32,915 bases of DNA from Treponema sp. (GTDB lineage: Bacteria; Spirochaetota; Spirochaetia; Treponematales; Treponemataceae). This document shows positions 17,404 to 25,227 of this stretch, one piece after another. Made by a program: the position numbers and the translations under genes. Every line of letters starts with the position of its first letter. Position 1 is the stretch's first letter. The stretch covers positions 1-32,915 of the forward strand of contig PDOP01000016.1 in NCBI GenBank assembly GCA_002749205.1. The letters run 5' to 3'. The notes below the pieces were generated by a model, which saw only the letters and a program-made list of their open reading frames with translations, had not been told where the DNA came from and made no database searches.

Positions 17404-18255
17404 CTATTGGCGTGTCCAAACTACAGGAACTTCTACAAATCTTACAGCCGTAATTGCCTTGCCGTTATGCGCAATTTCCGTTGCAAGCTTCGTTCCTGTA
17501 AGCTTCATCATATCATCGGAAACCCGGAAAACCCATTTTAAAGGTTTAGCCTTTTTAATCGCTTCTTGTGCAATCACAGCCGGCAAATCACTGAACTGCT
17601 TGGCTGAAACAGAGCTTTTTTGCGTAACGGTGAGTTTATTGCCTTTAAGGTCAGTTACGGCAGAAATCGATACTCCTGATTTAAGAGCAATTATGGCACG
17701 ATTATTGGGAAGCAATGTTATACTCGATATTCCGCTTTCACCGTTCCATCTTCCCAAAATATCGGTTGGAGCCTGTTTTTTGCTCTTCGCTTGCGAGCTG
17801 TCCGATGGCTCGCCTTGAATTGAATACGAACTGAAAAGATCGTTTACCAGTGCGCGAGACTCTATCAAAATTATGTTTGAGCTGGCATAATGCTTTGAAA
17901 TAAGGCGGGTTGTGTCGTCAGACACATTTTTTAAAACCAAGTTAATTTTAACCCCATCGCTGTCACCTGCAATATTGCCGTAAAATATAAAATTGCTTTT
18001 AATGAGCGATGTATCTGCCGGAGTTGGCTGGTTTCTGAAATCTCTAATAGTGTAATCCTTCACCTCTGCTATAAAAGAATAGATAGCATCATTTATACTG
18101 TCGGCAGTTTTCGGGCTTACACCCTCATAGGTCAATTTGTAAACATTTACAGACGGTTTTGCGGCAAAAGCAAGACCTGCTATACCAAACAACAAAAATG
18201 CCATCACCTGTTTTTTTGTTGAGTGTAATAAAAGCGGTTTCTGTCTTTTTTTCAT
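17404..18255 (-). CDS. Secreted protein of unknown function
   Basis: The 283-aa precursor starts at ATG 18255, preceded by a strong AAGGAGG; an in-frame upstream start at 18297 would overlap smpB and lacks a site. The signal peptide is unusually long (about 31 residues, cut after GLAFA). The N-terminal half (KPSVNVYKLTYEGVSPKTAD, then a FIFYGNIAGDSDGVKINLVL strand pair) resembles the fold of small periplasmic proteins with a TolB/LpoB-like N-terminal domain, which is only a shape impression. A Ser/Lys linker near 155-170 leads into a second domain with GRWNGESGISSITLLPNNRA. I do not recognise a named family. It lies 28 nt after smpB and is probably co-transcribed with it. Confidence 0.75.
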   Translation of the reverse strand: MKKRQKPLLLHSTKKQVMAFLLFGIAGLAFAAKPSVNVYKLTYEGVSPKTADSINDAIYSFIAEVKDYTIRDFRNQPTPADTSLIKSNFIFYGNIAGDSDGVKINLVLKNVSDDTTRLISKHYASSNIILIESRALVNDLFSSYSIQGEPSDSSQAKSKKQAPTDILGRWNGESGISSITLLPNNRAIIALKSGVSISAVTDLKGNKLTVTQKSSVSAKQFSDLPAVIAQEAIKKAKPLKWVFRVSDDMMKLTGTKLATEIAHNGKAITAVRFVEVPVVWTRQ

Positions 18256-18283
18256 AAATATCCTCCTTACAATCAGGTTATCC

Positions 18284-18745
18284 CTAATTGCCGGCACGAA
18301 TTTCTCTTTGTATATCCCGTTTAATATCTCGTGCTTTTATATCTTCACGCTTATCGTAAAGTTTCTTTCCTTTACACAACCCAAGTTTTACCTTCAACCT
18401 ACCCCGCTTCAAATAAAAAAGTAAAGGGATAAGCGTAAAGCCCTTTTCCTGAACCTTTCTGTTCAATCTTTTTATCTCATCTCTATGTAATAACAACTTT
18501 CTAGGCCTAAAGGTATCATGATTAAAAAAAGAAGAGTATACATATTCTGAAATACTCATATTTTTTAACCAAACTTCATCTTCTATTATTTCGGCAAAAG
18601 CGTCAGGAAATGAAATTTTTCCTGCACGCACGGATTTTACTTCCGTACCCTGTAATACTATCCCACATTCTATGTCTTCTTCTACAGTATAATTGAAGTA
18701 GGCCTTTTTATTTTTTGCTATAATTTTTATTCCGTCCAAGCTCAT
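18284..18745 (-). CDS. smpB: SsrA-binding protein SmpB
   Basis: SmpB binds tmRNA and delivers it to stalled ribosomes for trans-translation. The 153-aa protein has the family features IIAKNKKAYFNYTVEE, GIVLQGTEVKSVRAGKISF, DAFAEI, KRLNRKVQEKGFTLIPLLFY and a basic C-terminal tail (KKLYDKREDIKARDIKRDIQ). Length is normal. No ribosome binding site precedes the ATG, and the -10 box of a consensus promoter ends only 10 nt upstream. The message is therefore probably leaderless or nearly so. The tmRNA gene itself is not in the window. Confidence 0.96.
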   Translation of the reverse strand: MSLDGIKIIAKNKKAYFNYTVEEDIECGIVLQGTEVKSVRAGKISFPDAFAEIIEDEVWLKNMSISEYVYSSFFNHDTFRPRKLLLHRDEIKRLNRKVQEKGFTLIPLLFYLKRGRLKVKLGLCKGKKLYDKREDIKARDIKRDIQREIRAGN

Positions 18746-18755
18746 ACAATTTTCA

Positions 18756-18785
18756 ATTATACATATTTTTCCACCTACTTGTCAA
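18756..18785 (-). promoter_or_regulatory. Consensus promoter giving a probable leaderless smpB mRNA
   Basis: On the minus strand TTGACA (18785-18780) and TATAAT (18761-18756) are both perfect and 18 bp apart. Only TGAAAATTGT separates the -10 box from ATG 18745, so the transcript should start within a few bases of the start codon. Confidence 0.75.
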
Positions 18786-18885
18786 GATTAGCAAAAAATG
18801 CTACCATGTAAATACTGAAACATAAAGCTATTTATGCACCGTTTTTAGAAAGTGCCTCTTGATAATAAAAATAAAGGAGTTGTTC

Positions 18886-19605
18886 GTGAGCTCAAAAGGA
18901 TATTCTTATACAGAGCAGGTGGCTCGCCGAAAATTTTTTCTGGTCTGTGTATTTTTTTTGGCAATACTGATTATTATATATAATCTGACAACGATTTATC
19001 TTTTCAAAACATATAAGATAGAATCCGTAACCATGCAACCCACGATTGATGTCGGCGACTTTATTGTAATTACCCCTCTGTTCAAAGCTGACGAAGATGC
19101 CAGACGCGGCGAATTAGTGTTGCGAAAACCTCTGTATGAAAACGATATGAATATTTTACAAAAGATTGCAAACGGTATATCGGGTTTCTTTACGCTAAAT
19201 ATGTACAAACCGTTTTCGCTTAATAAAAAGCCTGCATTAAAAAAAGGATTTTACAGAATTGTAGCAATACCCGGTGATTCTATTTACATGGAAGATTATG
19301 TTCTGCATGTAAAACCGGCAAATCAAGAACATTTTTTAACCGAATTTGAATTAACGGAAATAGATTACGACATAACTGTAAAAAATATGCCGGAAAACTG
19401 GACGAAAGATTTGCCTTTTTCGGGTAGTATGAAAACAATCACTCTTGCAGACGATGAATATTTTCTGTTATGCGATAATCGTGTAGGCACATTGGACTCA
19501 CGCTTTTTGGGTGCCGTTAAAAGTAAAGATATAGAAGGAAAAGTATTGTTTAGATACTGGCCTTTTAAGAAAATAACCAAATTAGATGTCGGCAATAAAA
19601 AATAA
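18886..19605 (+). CDS. lepB: Signal peptidase I-like protein lacking the usual catalytic lysine
   Basis: Signal peptidase I removes signal peptides outside the inner membrane using a Ser/Lys pair. This 239-aa protein has one N-terminal membrane helix (about residues 16-40), the serine motif ESVTMQPTI (Ser47) and box E as LCDNRVGTLDSRFLG. At the position of the general-base lysine (KRxVGLPGD in typical enzymes) it reads GFYRIVAIPGD, with Tyr123 in place of Lys. Either a nearby lysine (Lys119 or Lys120) substitutes or the protein is inactive or regulatory. The GTG start at 18886 follows AAAGGAG by 6 nt; an upstream TTG (18859) lies ahead of that site. hemW begins within its last codons, so the two are coupled. 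Confidence 0.85.
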   Translation: MSSKGYSYTEQVARRKFFLVCVFFLAILIIIYNLTTIYLFKTYKIESVTMQPTIDVGDFIVITPLFKADEDARRGELVLRKPLYENDMNILQKIANGISGFFTLNMYKPFSLNKKPALKKGFYRIVAIPGDSIYMEDYVLHVKPANQEHFLTEFELTEIDYDITVKNMPENWTKDLPFSGSMKTITLADDEYFLLCDNRVGTLDSRFLGAVKSKDIEGKVLFRYWPFKKITKLDVGNKK

Positions 19606-20770
19606 TCCGGACAAAAAAGCCGCCGTTTATATTCACTTCCCGTTTTGCATCCAAAAATGCAAGTACTGTGATTTTTTTTCAGTCAGACAAAATCGATTTT
19701 CTGAACTTCTTAAGCCACATCACGGAGCTTCACCTTTTTCAAAAAAAATTCTGCAAGACTTAAAAAAACAAAAAGACCAATTCGATATTAAAGAATTCAC
19801 TTCTGTTTATATAGGCGGCGGCACACCTTCATTACTTAAACCGAAAGATGTGTTTTTTTTGACAAGCTCCATTTCTAAATTAACTAATTATGCAGATATA
19901 GAATTCACCATCGAAGCAAACCCCGACAGCCTGACAGCCGACTTTATAAAAGCCGCTAATGACGGAGGGGTAAACAGGTTTTCAATGGGTGTACAAACTC
20001 TAAATACGGAAATATTAAAAACGCAAAACAGAATCGGCTCTAAAAGTATAACACTTAATGCTTTGCATCTTTTGAAAAACTTTGCAGAAAAACAAAATGT
20101 TAAACTTTCGTTTGATTTAATCGCAGGTTTTGAAGGTCAAAACAGATCGATTTTAGCTGATGATATAAACACGCTTTTAAAATTTGATGCCGAGCATATT
20201 TCGCTGTATTCGCTTTGCACAAACGACAGCCGAGCCGATGCTGAAAACAATTTTTCGGCAGAGCTGTGGTTGCACGGCTGTGAATTATTAAAACGCCACG
20301 GATATACAAGATACGAGGTTTCCAACTTTGCAAAAACGCCGGAAGACAAATGCCGACACAACTTAACCTACTGGAACCTTGACAGCTATTTGGGACTCGG
20401 CCCCTCGGCTGTCGGTACGATTATTCATAAAGACTGCAACAGCGGTAAAACTGTCGGTTTTAGAACAGAAGGAATTAAAAACATATCCGATTGGTTTAAA
20501 TCAAAAAAAGACGGTTATAAAACCGAAAACATTTCTACACAAAATTTAATAAAAGAATCGTTAATGATGGGTTTTAGATTAAAAGACGGCATTAACCTTG
20601 CCGATTTTTCCGGAAGGTTTAACTTGAGCCTTCCTGAAATCATAAAAAAAACACTTCAAAAATGGCAAAAACGAAATTTAATAAAATTGAGCCAAACACA
20701 TTGTTTTTTAACTGATGACGGATTAGCGTTTTTAAATCAATTTTTAATAGACGCATTCACGGAGCTTTAA
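19586..20770 (+). CDS. hemW: Radical SAM heme chaperone HemW
   Basis: HemW binds heme and a [4Fe-4S] cluster and is thought to insert heme into respiratory proteins. It was long misannotated as oxygen-independent coproporphyrinogen oxidase. The 394-aa protein has CIQKCKYCDF (Cys21, Cys25, Cys28), the SAM motif GGGTPSLL, FTIEANPDSLT, RFSMGVQTLN and a C-terminal winged-helix tail (LTDDGLAFLNQF). Length matches HemW. Its ATG overlaps the end of the signal peptidase-like gene by 20 nt and no good ribosome binding site is visible, so translation is probably coupled. A second, ChuW-type relative lies in the heme operon at 3517. Confidence 0.92.
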   Translation: MSAIKNNPDKKAAVYIHFPFCIQKCKYCDFFSVRQNRFSELLKPHHGASPFSKKILQDLKKQKDQFDIKEFTSVYIGGGTPSLLKPKDVFFLTSSISKLTNYADIEFTIEANPDSLTADFIKAANDGGVNRFSMGVQTLNTEILKTQNRIGSKSITLNALHLLKNFAEKQNVKLSFDLIAGFEGQNRSILADDINTLLKFDAEHISLYSLCTNDSRADAENNFSAELWLHGCELLKRHGYTRYEVSNFAKTPEDKCRHNLTYWNLDSYLGLGPSAVGTIIHKDCNSGKTVGFRTEGIKNISDWFKSKKDGYKTENISTQNLIKESLMMGFRLKDGINLADFSGRFNLSLPEIIKKTLQKWQKRNLIKLSQTHCFLTDDGLAFLNQFLIDAFTEL

Positions 20771-20806
20771 TTATTTAAAAATATATAAATAAATTTTAAT
20801 TAAAAC

Positions 20807-20835
20807 TTAACAACAACCGATAAGCATGTTAGAAT
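20807..20835 (+). promoter_or_regulatory. Promoter of the small lipoprotein pair
   Basis: TTAACA at 20807-20812 and TAGAAT at 20830-20835 are 17 bp apart, and TG one base before the -10 makes it an extended -10 promoter. The leader of about 26 nt ends in GGGAGGG. Confidence 0.6.
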
Positions 20836-20867
20836 TTAGTGTAGAAATAAATATTGGGAGGGAAATT

Positions 20868-21337
20868 ATGAAAAAATTCTAATTTTGGTTGTGTTATCGA
20901 TGGGAATGCTCATTATTGGATGTTCACTTGCTAACACTAATAGCCTACCGAGACAGATTATTAAGGAGGGTAAAAAAAATTTAATAATCAAAAATGCAGG
21001 AAAAGCTGTTTCTATCAACAGTTTAGATCCTAGTGTGCTTGAAGTTGTGGAAGATATAAAGTCAAAATTAGACTTAAAAAATTCCAAAAAAGTTAAAGTT
21101 ATTGACATTGTAAATATTGAGGCTTCAAATATTAGAGGATGTACATATCACAATATGGTACCTGATGGTATTCCTGAAAGCGAGTTTTGTGGTAAATATT
21201 TTATGGAAAATGAATATGGACATCTCCATGAATGGACATGTTACAAAAGAGAATGGCATTATTATTGCACTAATAACCATTGTTCTTATTCTGTAGACGT
21301 GGTTTCACATACTATAGACCACGAAGATGAAGACTAA
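20868..21337 (+). CDS. Small Cys-containing lipoprotein, start out of frame by one base in a poly(A) tract
   Basis: GGGAGGG (20856-20862) lies 5 nt before ATG 20868, but that ATG opens only a four-codon frame (MKKF, stop). If the run of six A at 20871-20876 had seven, it would read MKKILILVVLSMGMLIIGC, a textbook lipoprotein signal with lipobox LIIGC, and continue to the stop at 21337. So the gene is either phase-variable by slippage, disrupted, or affected by a sequencing error. As written, the frame opens at TTG 20885 or ATG 20900. The mature part (about 135 aa) has several cysteines (RGCTYHN, EFCGKY, WTCYKREWHYYCTNNHC) and a His/Asp-rich end (HTIDHEDED). I do not recognise a family. Confidence 0.65.
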
Positions 21338-21357
21338 AAAATAGGAGAAATTTAATT

Positions 21358-21843
21358 ATGATAAAAAAACTATTACCTTTTTTAATAGCAGTTATGTTTA
21401 TATCTTGCAACATGAATTATGATAATCATGAAATTCAAAAAGCAAAGGATAACCTTGATTTAAAGTATTCAGCTGTTTATTCAAACGGAAGAGCCATACA
21501 GGCAAAAAGCTATGTAAAATCAAACGGAAAAGCTACTGTTATAGCTAACGCTAAATGGCTTGAAGATTTTATAAAAGCTAAAGGCAAAGATAAGGGCGAT
21601 TACTTTTTTAAGGTCTACCTTCCTAAAAAAAACAATAATTCTGCATCAACCAGAATAGAATGTGGAGTACACGACTTTGTTGAATATTATATAAAATACA
21701 TGGACACACATCAAATCAAAGATAAAGAAGGTAATAACTGGAAATGTCAGATTATTGGTTATGAGGTAAAATGTGGACACTGCGGTTATTTATTTGCCTA
21801 TATTGAAGAACATTCTCTTGGTGCAATGCCTTTTCATGACTAA
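21358..21843 (+). CDS. Small lipoprotein with a CGHCG motif
   Basis: The 161-aa precursor has a lipoprotein signal ending MFISC at about Cys17, then a Lys-rich region. A C-terminal half follows with IECGVHDFVEYYIKYMDTH, WKCQIIGYEVKCGHCGYLF and a closing HSLGAMPFHD. The CxxC and other Cys/His suggest disulfides or a bound metal. I do not recognise a family. AGGAG at 21343-21347 sets the start. It lies 20 nt after the preceding Cys-containing lipoprotein and shares features with it (size, lipobox, paired cysteines), so the two probably form one operon. A terminator follows at 21894. Confidence 0.8.
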   Translation: MIKKLLPFLIAVMFISCNMNYDNHEIQKAKDNLDLKYSAVYSNGRAIQAKSYVKSNGKATVIANAKWLEDFIKAKGKDKGDYFFKVYLPKKNNNSASTRIECGVHDFVEYYIKYMDTHQIKDKEGNNWKCQIIGYEVKCGHCGYLFAYIEEHSLGAMPFHD

Positions 21844-21893
21844 AAAGTAAAATATATTTTCAAAAAAGATCTGATTAGGTATTGACTTAATGT

Positions 21894-21939
21894 ACACCAT
21901 TTTTGCTGTTTGAAAACGGCGAGAATGGTGTTTTTTTTA
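21894..21939 (+). terminator. Terminator of the lipoprotein operon
   Basis: ACACCATT (21894-21901) pairs with AATGGTGT (21924-21931), with GCTGTTT/AAACGGC pairing inside, followed by a run of eight T. Confidence 0.85.
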
Positions 21940-21986
21940 TCATTAATTTTTTATGCAACGCTTGCGCTTTTGCTACTCAACCCTCG

Positions 21987-22104
21987 CCGGACTTAAATCT
22001 TTTTTCCTTTACTGCTTTAGATTAAACAAAGTCTCTAAAAAGAGCCTTTTTTTCTAATCTAATATTAACGGAAAAAAGGATACCGTCCGGCTCTAAATCA
22101 GGCT
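21987..22104 (-). repeat. Intergenic inverted-repeat element, copy F (inverted, type I inner hairpin)
   Basis: CCGGAC (21987-21992) pairs with GTCCGG (22085-22090). Read on the minus strand it gives TTTAGCCTGATTT, then CGGTATCCTTTTT, and closes with AAAAAGATTTAAGTCC, matching copies A-D in the opposite orientation. The inner motif is AAAGGCTC...GAGACTTT (22049-22028), with the same G/A mismatch as in A and B but a different triplet, flanked by TTAGATTA/TAATCTAA arms. It faces copy C across a perfect hairpin. Confidence 0.75.
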
Positions 22105-22121
22105 AAAAAAAACCGGACAAT

Positions 22122-22159
22122 GCCTTTGAGAAAAATCATTTTTGATTTTTCTCAAAGGC
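22122..22159. repeat. Perfect 17-bp hairpin between elements F and C
   Basis: The arm 22122-22138 (GCCTTTGAG...) is fully complementary to 22143-22159, with a loop of four T. It lies midway between the two oppositely oriented elements. It lacks a terminal T run and its sequence is unrelated to the hairpins at 5437 and 17175. Confidence 0.75.
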
Positions 22160-22160
22160 T

Positions 22161-22185
22161 AAGTTTTGTACGAAGTAGAAAACTT
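22161..22185. repeat. Lone type II hairpin (copy H)
   Basis: AAGTTTT pairs with AAAACTT around a loop containing TACGAAGTAG. The loop matches the type II inner hairpins of elements C, D, E and G (consensus about YGA-AGYGGAAAA), while the stem sequence is completely different. It has no outer arms of its own. Confidence 0.55.
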
Positions 22186-22195
22186 ACAAGCAGTA

Positions 22196-22335
22196 AGCTT
22201 AACCTGATTTGGGCGGCGGCTTCTATCCTTTTGTTCGATTATATTTAAAAAGTAAAGATGGTCGAAGCGATAGCGTAGAACATCGCTTTTATCAAAAAAG
22301 TAAAGAGCAAAAGATTATGAGCCGCCGCCGTGTTG
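22196..22335 (+). repeat. Intergenic inverted-repeat element, copy C (type II inner hairpin)
   Basis: GGCGGCGGC (22212-22220) pairs perfectly with GCCGCCGCC (22321-22329). Inside are CTATCCTTTTGTTCGATT and GAGCAAAAGATTATGA. The inner hairpin (22257-22284) has stem GATG/CATC and loop motif GCGATAGCGTAGAA. The element is preceded by AACCTGATTT, as in copies A and D. Confidence 0.75.
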
Positions 22336-22339
22336 GGAA

Positions 22340-22404
22340 GTTAAGGAGAATGTTCTGATATAAACAAATATTCAGGTAATTTTAATTGCAACATTCTCCT
22401 TAAC
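22340..22404. repeat. 15-bp perfect inverted repeat upstream of valS
   Basis: GTTAAGGAGAATGTT (22340-22354) is fully complementary to 22390-22404 around a 35-nt AT-rich loop. It ends 22 bp before the valS -35 box, so it is outside the transcript. It may be a terminator for incoming transcription, a regulator site or the ends of another small repeat. Confidence 0.6.
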
Positions 22405-22425
22405 GACAAAATATATTCTTTACCC

Positions 22426-22454
22426 TTGAAATTTATGTCAAAAAATAATACAAT
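22426..22454 (+). promoter_or_regulatory. Promoter of valS
   Basis: TTGAAA (22426-22431) and TACAAT (22449-22454) are 17 bp apart. The leader would be only about 25 nt, so there is no T-box or other riboswitch here. Confidence 0.7.
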
Positions 22455-22485
22455 TGAGTTTAGATTTTTATAGGATTGGTAGATT

Positions 22486-25194
22486 ATGAGTGAAAAACTT
22501 CAGGCAATTGAATTGGAAAAGGCGTATAACCCGAAAGATTTTGAAGAGCGCATTTATGCAAAATGGGAAGGAAGCGATGTGTTTAAACCGGTCAAGTCCC
22601 GAAATGCCGGAAGTTTTGTTGTTGTGTTACCCCCGCCTAATGTTACCGGTATTTTACACATGGGGCATGGGCTTGACCATGTTTTGCAGGATGTTGCCGT
22701 GCGTTATCATAGAATGTGTGGCGATGAAACTTTATGGCTTCCGGGTACTGACCATGCCGGTATTGCAACTCAGAATGTTGTTGAAAAAAGATTAAAAACC
22801 GAAGGAAAGAGTCGTGATGATTTGGGACGAGAGGCTTTTGAAAAGCTGACTTGGTCGGTTAAAGATGAGCATCATGCGATTATTACAAATCAGATGCGCA
22901 AAATTGGCGATTCGGTTGACTGGTCTAAAGAATGCTTTACGCTCGATGAAGGTGTATCGAATGCTGTACGACATGTTTTTGTTGATTTATATAATAAGGG
23001 GCTGATTTACCGTGGTAATTATCTTGTAAACTGGTGTCCCAGATGCGGTACTGCTTTGGCAGACGATGAGGTTGAGCATTCGGACAAAAAGGGCGGTATG
23101 TACCACATTTATTATGAATTGGCTGACGGTGCAAAACTCCCTGACGGTTCAAGTAAATTGGAGATTGCAACAACCCGACCTGAAACTCTTTTGGGAGATA
23201 CTGCAATTGCGGTTCACCCCGAAGATGAGCGGTATTCATCGCTTGTGGGTAAATTTGCATATCTGCCTTTGGTAAACAGAAAACTGCCGATTGTAGCAGA
23301 TACTTATGTTGAAAGGGAATTCGGTACGGGAGTTGTGAAAATCACTCCGGCACATGATCCTAATGACTGGGAACTTGGCAAGAGGCATAATCTGGAAGTT
23401 CTGAATATCCTCAATGAAGACGGAACTTTAAACGAAGCTGTTCCCGAAAAATACAGAGGACTGTCCTGCGAAAAAGCACGCAAGGCTGTTATTGCGGATC
23501 TTGAAGAGCAAGGTCTTTTTAAGGAATGCAAAAAGATTAAGCATTCAGTCGGGGAATGCTATAGATGTCATTCGACAATCGAACCTTTTTTGTCAAAACA
23601 GTGGTTTGTAAAAATGCAGCCTCTTGCGCAAAAAGCGTTAAATGCGTGGAAAACAGGTGAAGTCCGGTTTTATCCTAAAAAGTGGGAAAACACTTATTCA
23701 CATTGGCTCGAAAATATCAGAGATTGGTGTATATCCCGTCAATTATGGTGGGGACATAGAATTCCCGTTTGGTATTGTGATAACTGCGGTGCAGAAACTG
23801 TTTCAATCACAGATGCCTGTGAATGTTCAAAATGTAAAAGTAAGAATATACGAAGAGACCCTGATGTGCTTGATACTTGGTTTTCAAGCTGGCTTTGGCC
23901 TTTTTCAACGCTTGGCTGGCCGGAGAAAACAGAAGACCTAAAGCGCTTTTATCCTACAACCACACTTGTTACAGGGTATGATATTCTGTTTTTCTGGGTT
24001 GCAAGAATGATTATGGCCGGAATTGAATTTACGGGCGAAGTTCCGTTTAAGCATGTAAATCTTCACGGCTTGGTTCGAGATAAGCAGGGACGCAAGATGA
24101 GTAAGTCTTTGGGCAACGGTATTGATCCAATCAAGATTGTGGATATGTACGGAGCCGATGCTTTGAAGTTTACTCTGAGTTTTATGTGTGCCCAGGGGCA
24201 AGATGTTTTTATAGATGAAGACTCATTTAAATTCGGCTCAAAATTTGCAAATAAAATCTGGAATGCGTCCCGATATATTCTGTCCAATTTAGAAGGACGC
24301 AAAATTGTTAAAATTACCCCCGATGATTTTACGGAGCTTGACCGTTGGATTTTCCATTGCTTAAACAAAGCGGCGAGTAATGTAAAAAACGCTCTTAAAA
24401 CATACAGGTATAATGATTCGGCACAAACGCTGTACGAGTTTTTTTGGAACGATTTTTGCGACTGGTATGTTGAGGCAACAAAGCTTTCTATGAAAAACGG
24501 CGATGAGGCGGAAAAAGACAGAGCAATTTCCGTGTTGCTCGCCGTGCTTGAAATCGCACTAAGGCTTTTACACCCGCATCTTCCGTTCATAACAGAAGAG
24601 ATTTATTCAAAGTTGCCTGAATTATCGCGACTTGGAGGAAAATCAAAATTTGAAACACTTGTAACTGCCGAATACCCTGAGTTTGACCCTAAGATGGCAG
24701 ATGAAAAAGCGGCGGCAAAATTCGCTGCTCTACAGGAAATTGTAAGAAATATCAGAGCTCTTCGCCGTGAATGTGGAATAGACCCGCAACTTAAAATCAA
24801 GACATGTTTATTTGTGGAAAAAGGCTCTGATGCCGAAGAAAGCAAAAACAGAGTGGATATAATCAAAATGCTTGCAGGATTGGCCGAATTGAGCTTTATC
24901 AACTCTCCTGAAGCAAAGCCGGCCGGTGCGATTGGTACGGTTGGTATCGGCTTTGAAGCTTTTATTATCACCGGCGAAGAAATTGATGCACAAAGCCTGC
25001 TTGAGCGTTTTGAAAAAGAAGTTGAAAAAGAAAAGTCTAATGCACAAAAACTTTCTGGAAAACTTAATAACCAAAAATTCATTCAAAACGCTCCTGAGGA
25101 AGTAGTATCGGCGGAAAAAGACAAACTTACCGAAACAGAAAGACGGATTAAAAAACTTTCCGCTTATATACAAGAGCTTTCAAGCCGAAAATAA
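22486..25194 (+). CDS. valS: Valyl-tRNA synthetase
   Basis: This class I synthetase charges tRNA-Val and edits mischarged Thr. The 902-aa protein has the HIGH-type motif in PPPNVTGILHMGHG (residues 49-62), an editing domain with IATTRPETLLGDTAIAVHPED, Zn-binding-like cysteines (WCPRCG, YCDNCGAE, CECSKCKSK), FWVARMIM, and KMSKS at 537-541 in GRKMSKSLGNGIDP. The C-terminal coiled-coil arm (FEKEVEKEKSNAQKLSGKLN) that contacts tRNA is complete. AGGATT upstream is a modest ribosome binding site. A small HD-domain gene follows after 33 nt. Confidence 0.98.
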   Translation: MSEKLQAIELEKAYNPKDFEERIYAKWEGSDVFKPVKSRNAGSFVVVLPPPNVTGILHMGHGLDHVLQDVAVRYHRMCGDETLWLPGTDHAGIATQNVVEKRLKTEGKSRDDLGREAFEKLTWSVKDEHHAIITNQMRKIGDSVDWSKECFTLDEGVSNAVRHVFVDLYNKGLIYRGNYLVNWCPRCGTALADDEVEHSDKKGGMYHIYYELADGAKLPDGSSKLEIATTRPETLLGDTAIAVHPEDERYSSLVGKFAYLPLVNRKLPIVADTYVEREFGTGVVKITPAHDPNDWELGKRHNLEVLNILNEDGTLNEAVPEKYRGLSCEKARKAVIADLEEQGLFKECKKIKHSVGECYRCHSTIEPFLSKQWFVKMQPLAQKALNAWKTGEVRFYPKKWENTYSHWLENIRDWCISRQLWWGHRIPVWYCDNCGAETVSITDACECSKCKSKNIRRDPDVLDTWFSSWLWPFSTLGWPEKTEDLKRFYPTTTLVTGYDILFFWVARMIMAGIEFTGEVPFKHVNLHGLVRDKQGRKMSKSLGNGIDPIKIVDMYGADALKFTLSFMCAQGQDVFIDEDSFKFGSKFANKIWNASRYILSNLEGRKIVKITPDDFTELDRWIFHCLNKAASNVKNALKTYRYNDSAQTLYEFFWNDFCDWYVEATKLSMKNGDEAEKDRAISVLLAVLEIALRLLHPHLPFITEEIYSKLPELSRLGGKSKFETLVTAEYPEFDPKMADEKAAAKFAALQEIVRNIRALRRECGIDPQLKIKTCLFVEKGSDAEESKNRVDIIKMLAGLAELSFINSPEAKPAGAIGTVGIGFEAFIITGEEIDAQSLLERFEKEVEKEKSNAQKLSGKLNNQKFIQNAPEEVVSAEKDKLTETERRIKKLSAYIQELSSRK

Positions 25195-25227
25195 GAACAG
25201 GAATACTCAAGAAAAATGGAGGTAGCA

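Noticed and set aside
22340..22485. T-box or riboswitch upstream of valS
   Set aside because: The predicted transcript leader is only about 25 nt and the inverted repeat lies upstream of the promoter.
23938..25173. Long minus-strand frames inside valS
   Set aside because: They are antisense shadows of a well-conserved gene with normal codon use and have no ribosome binding sites.
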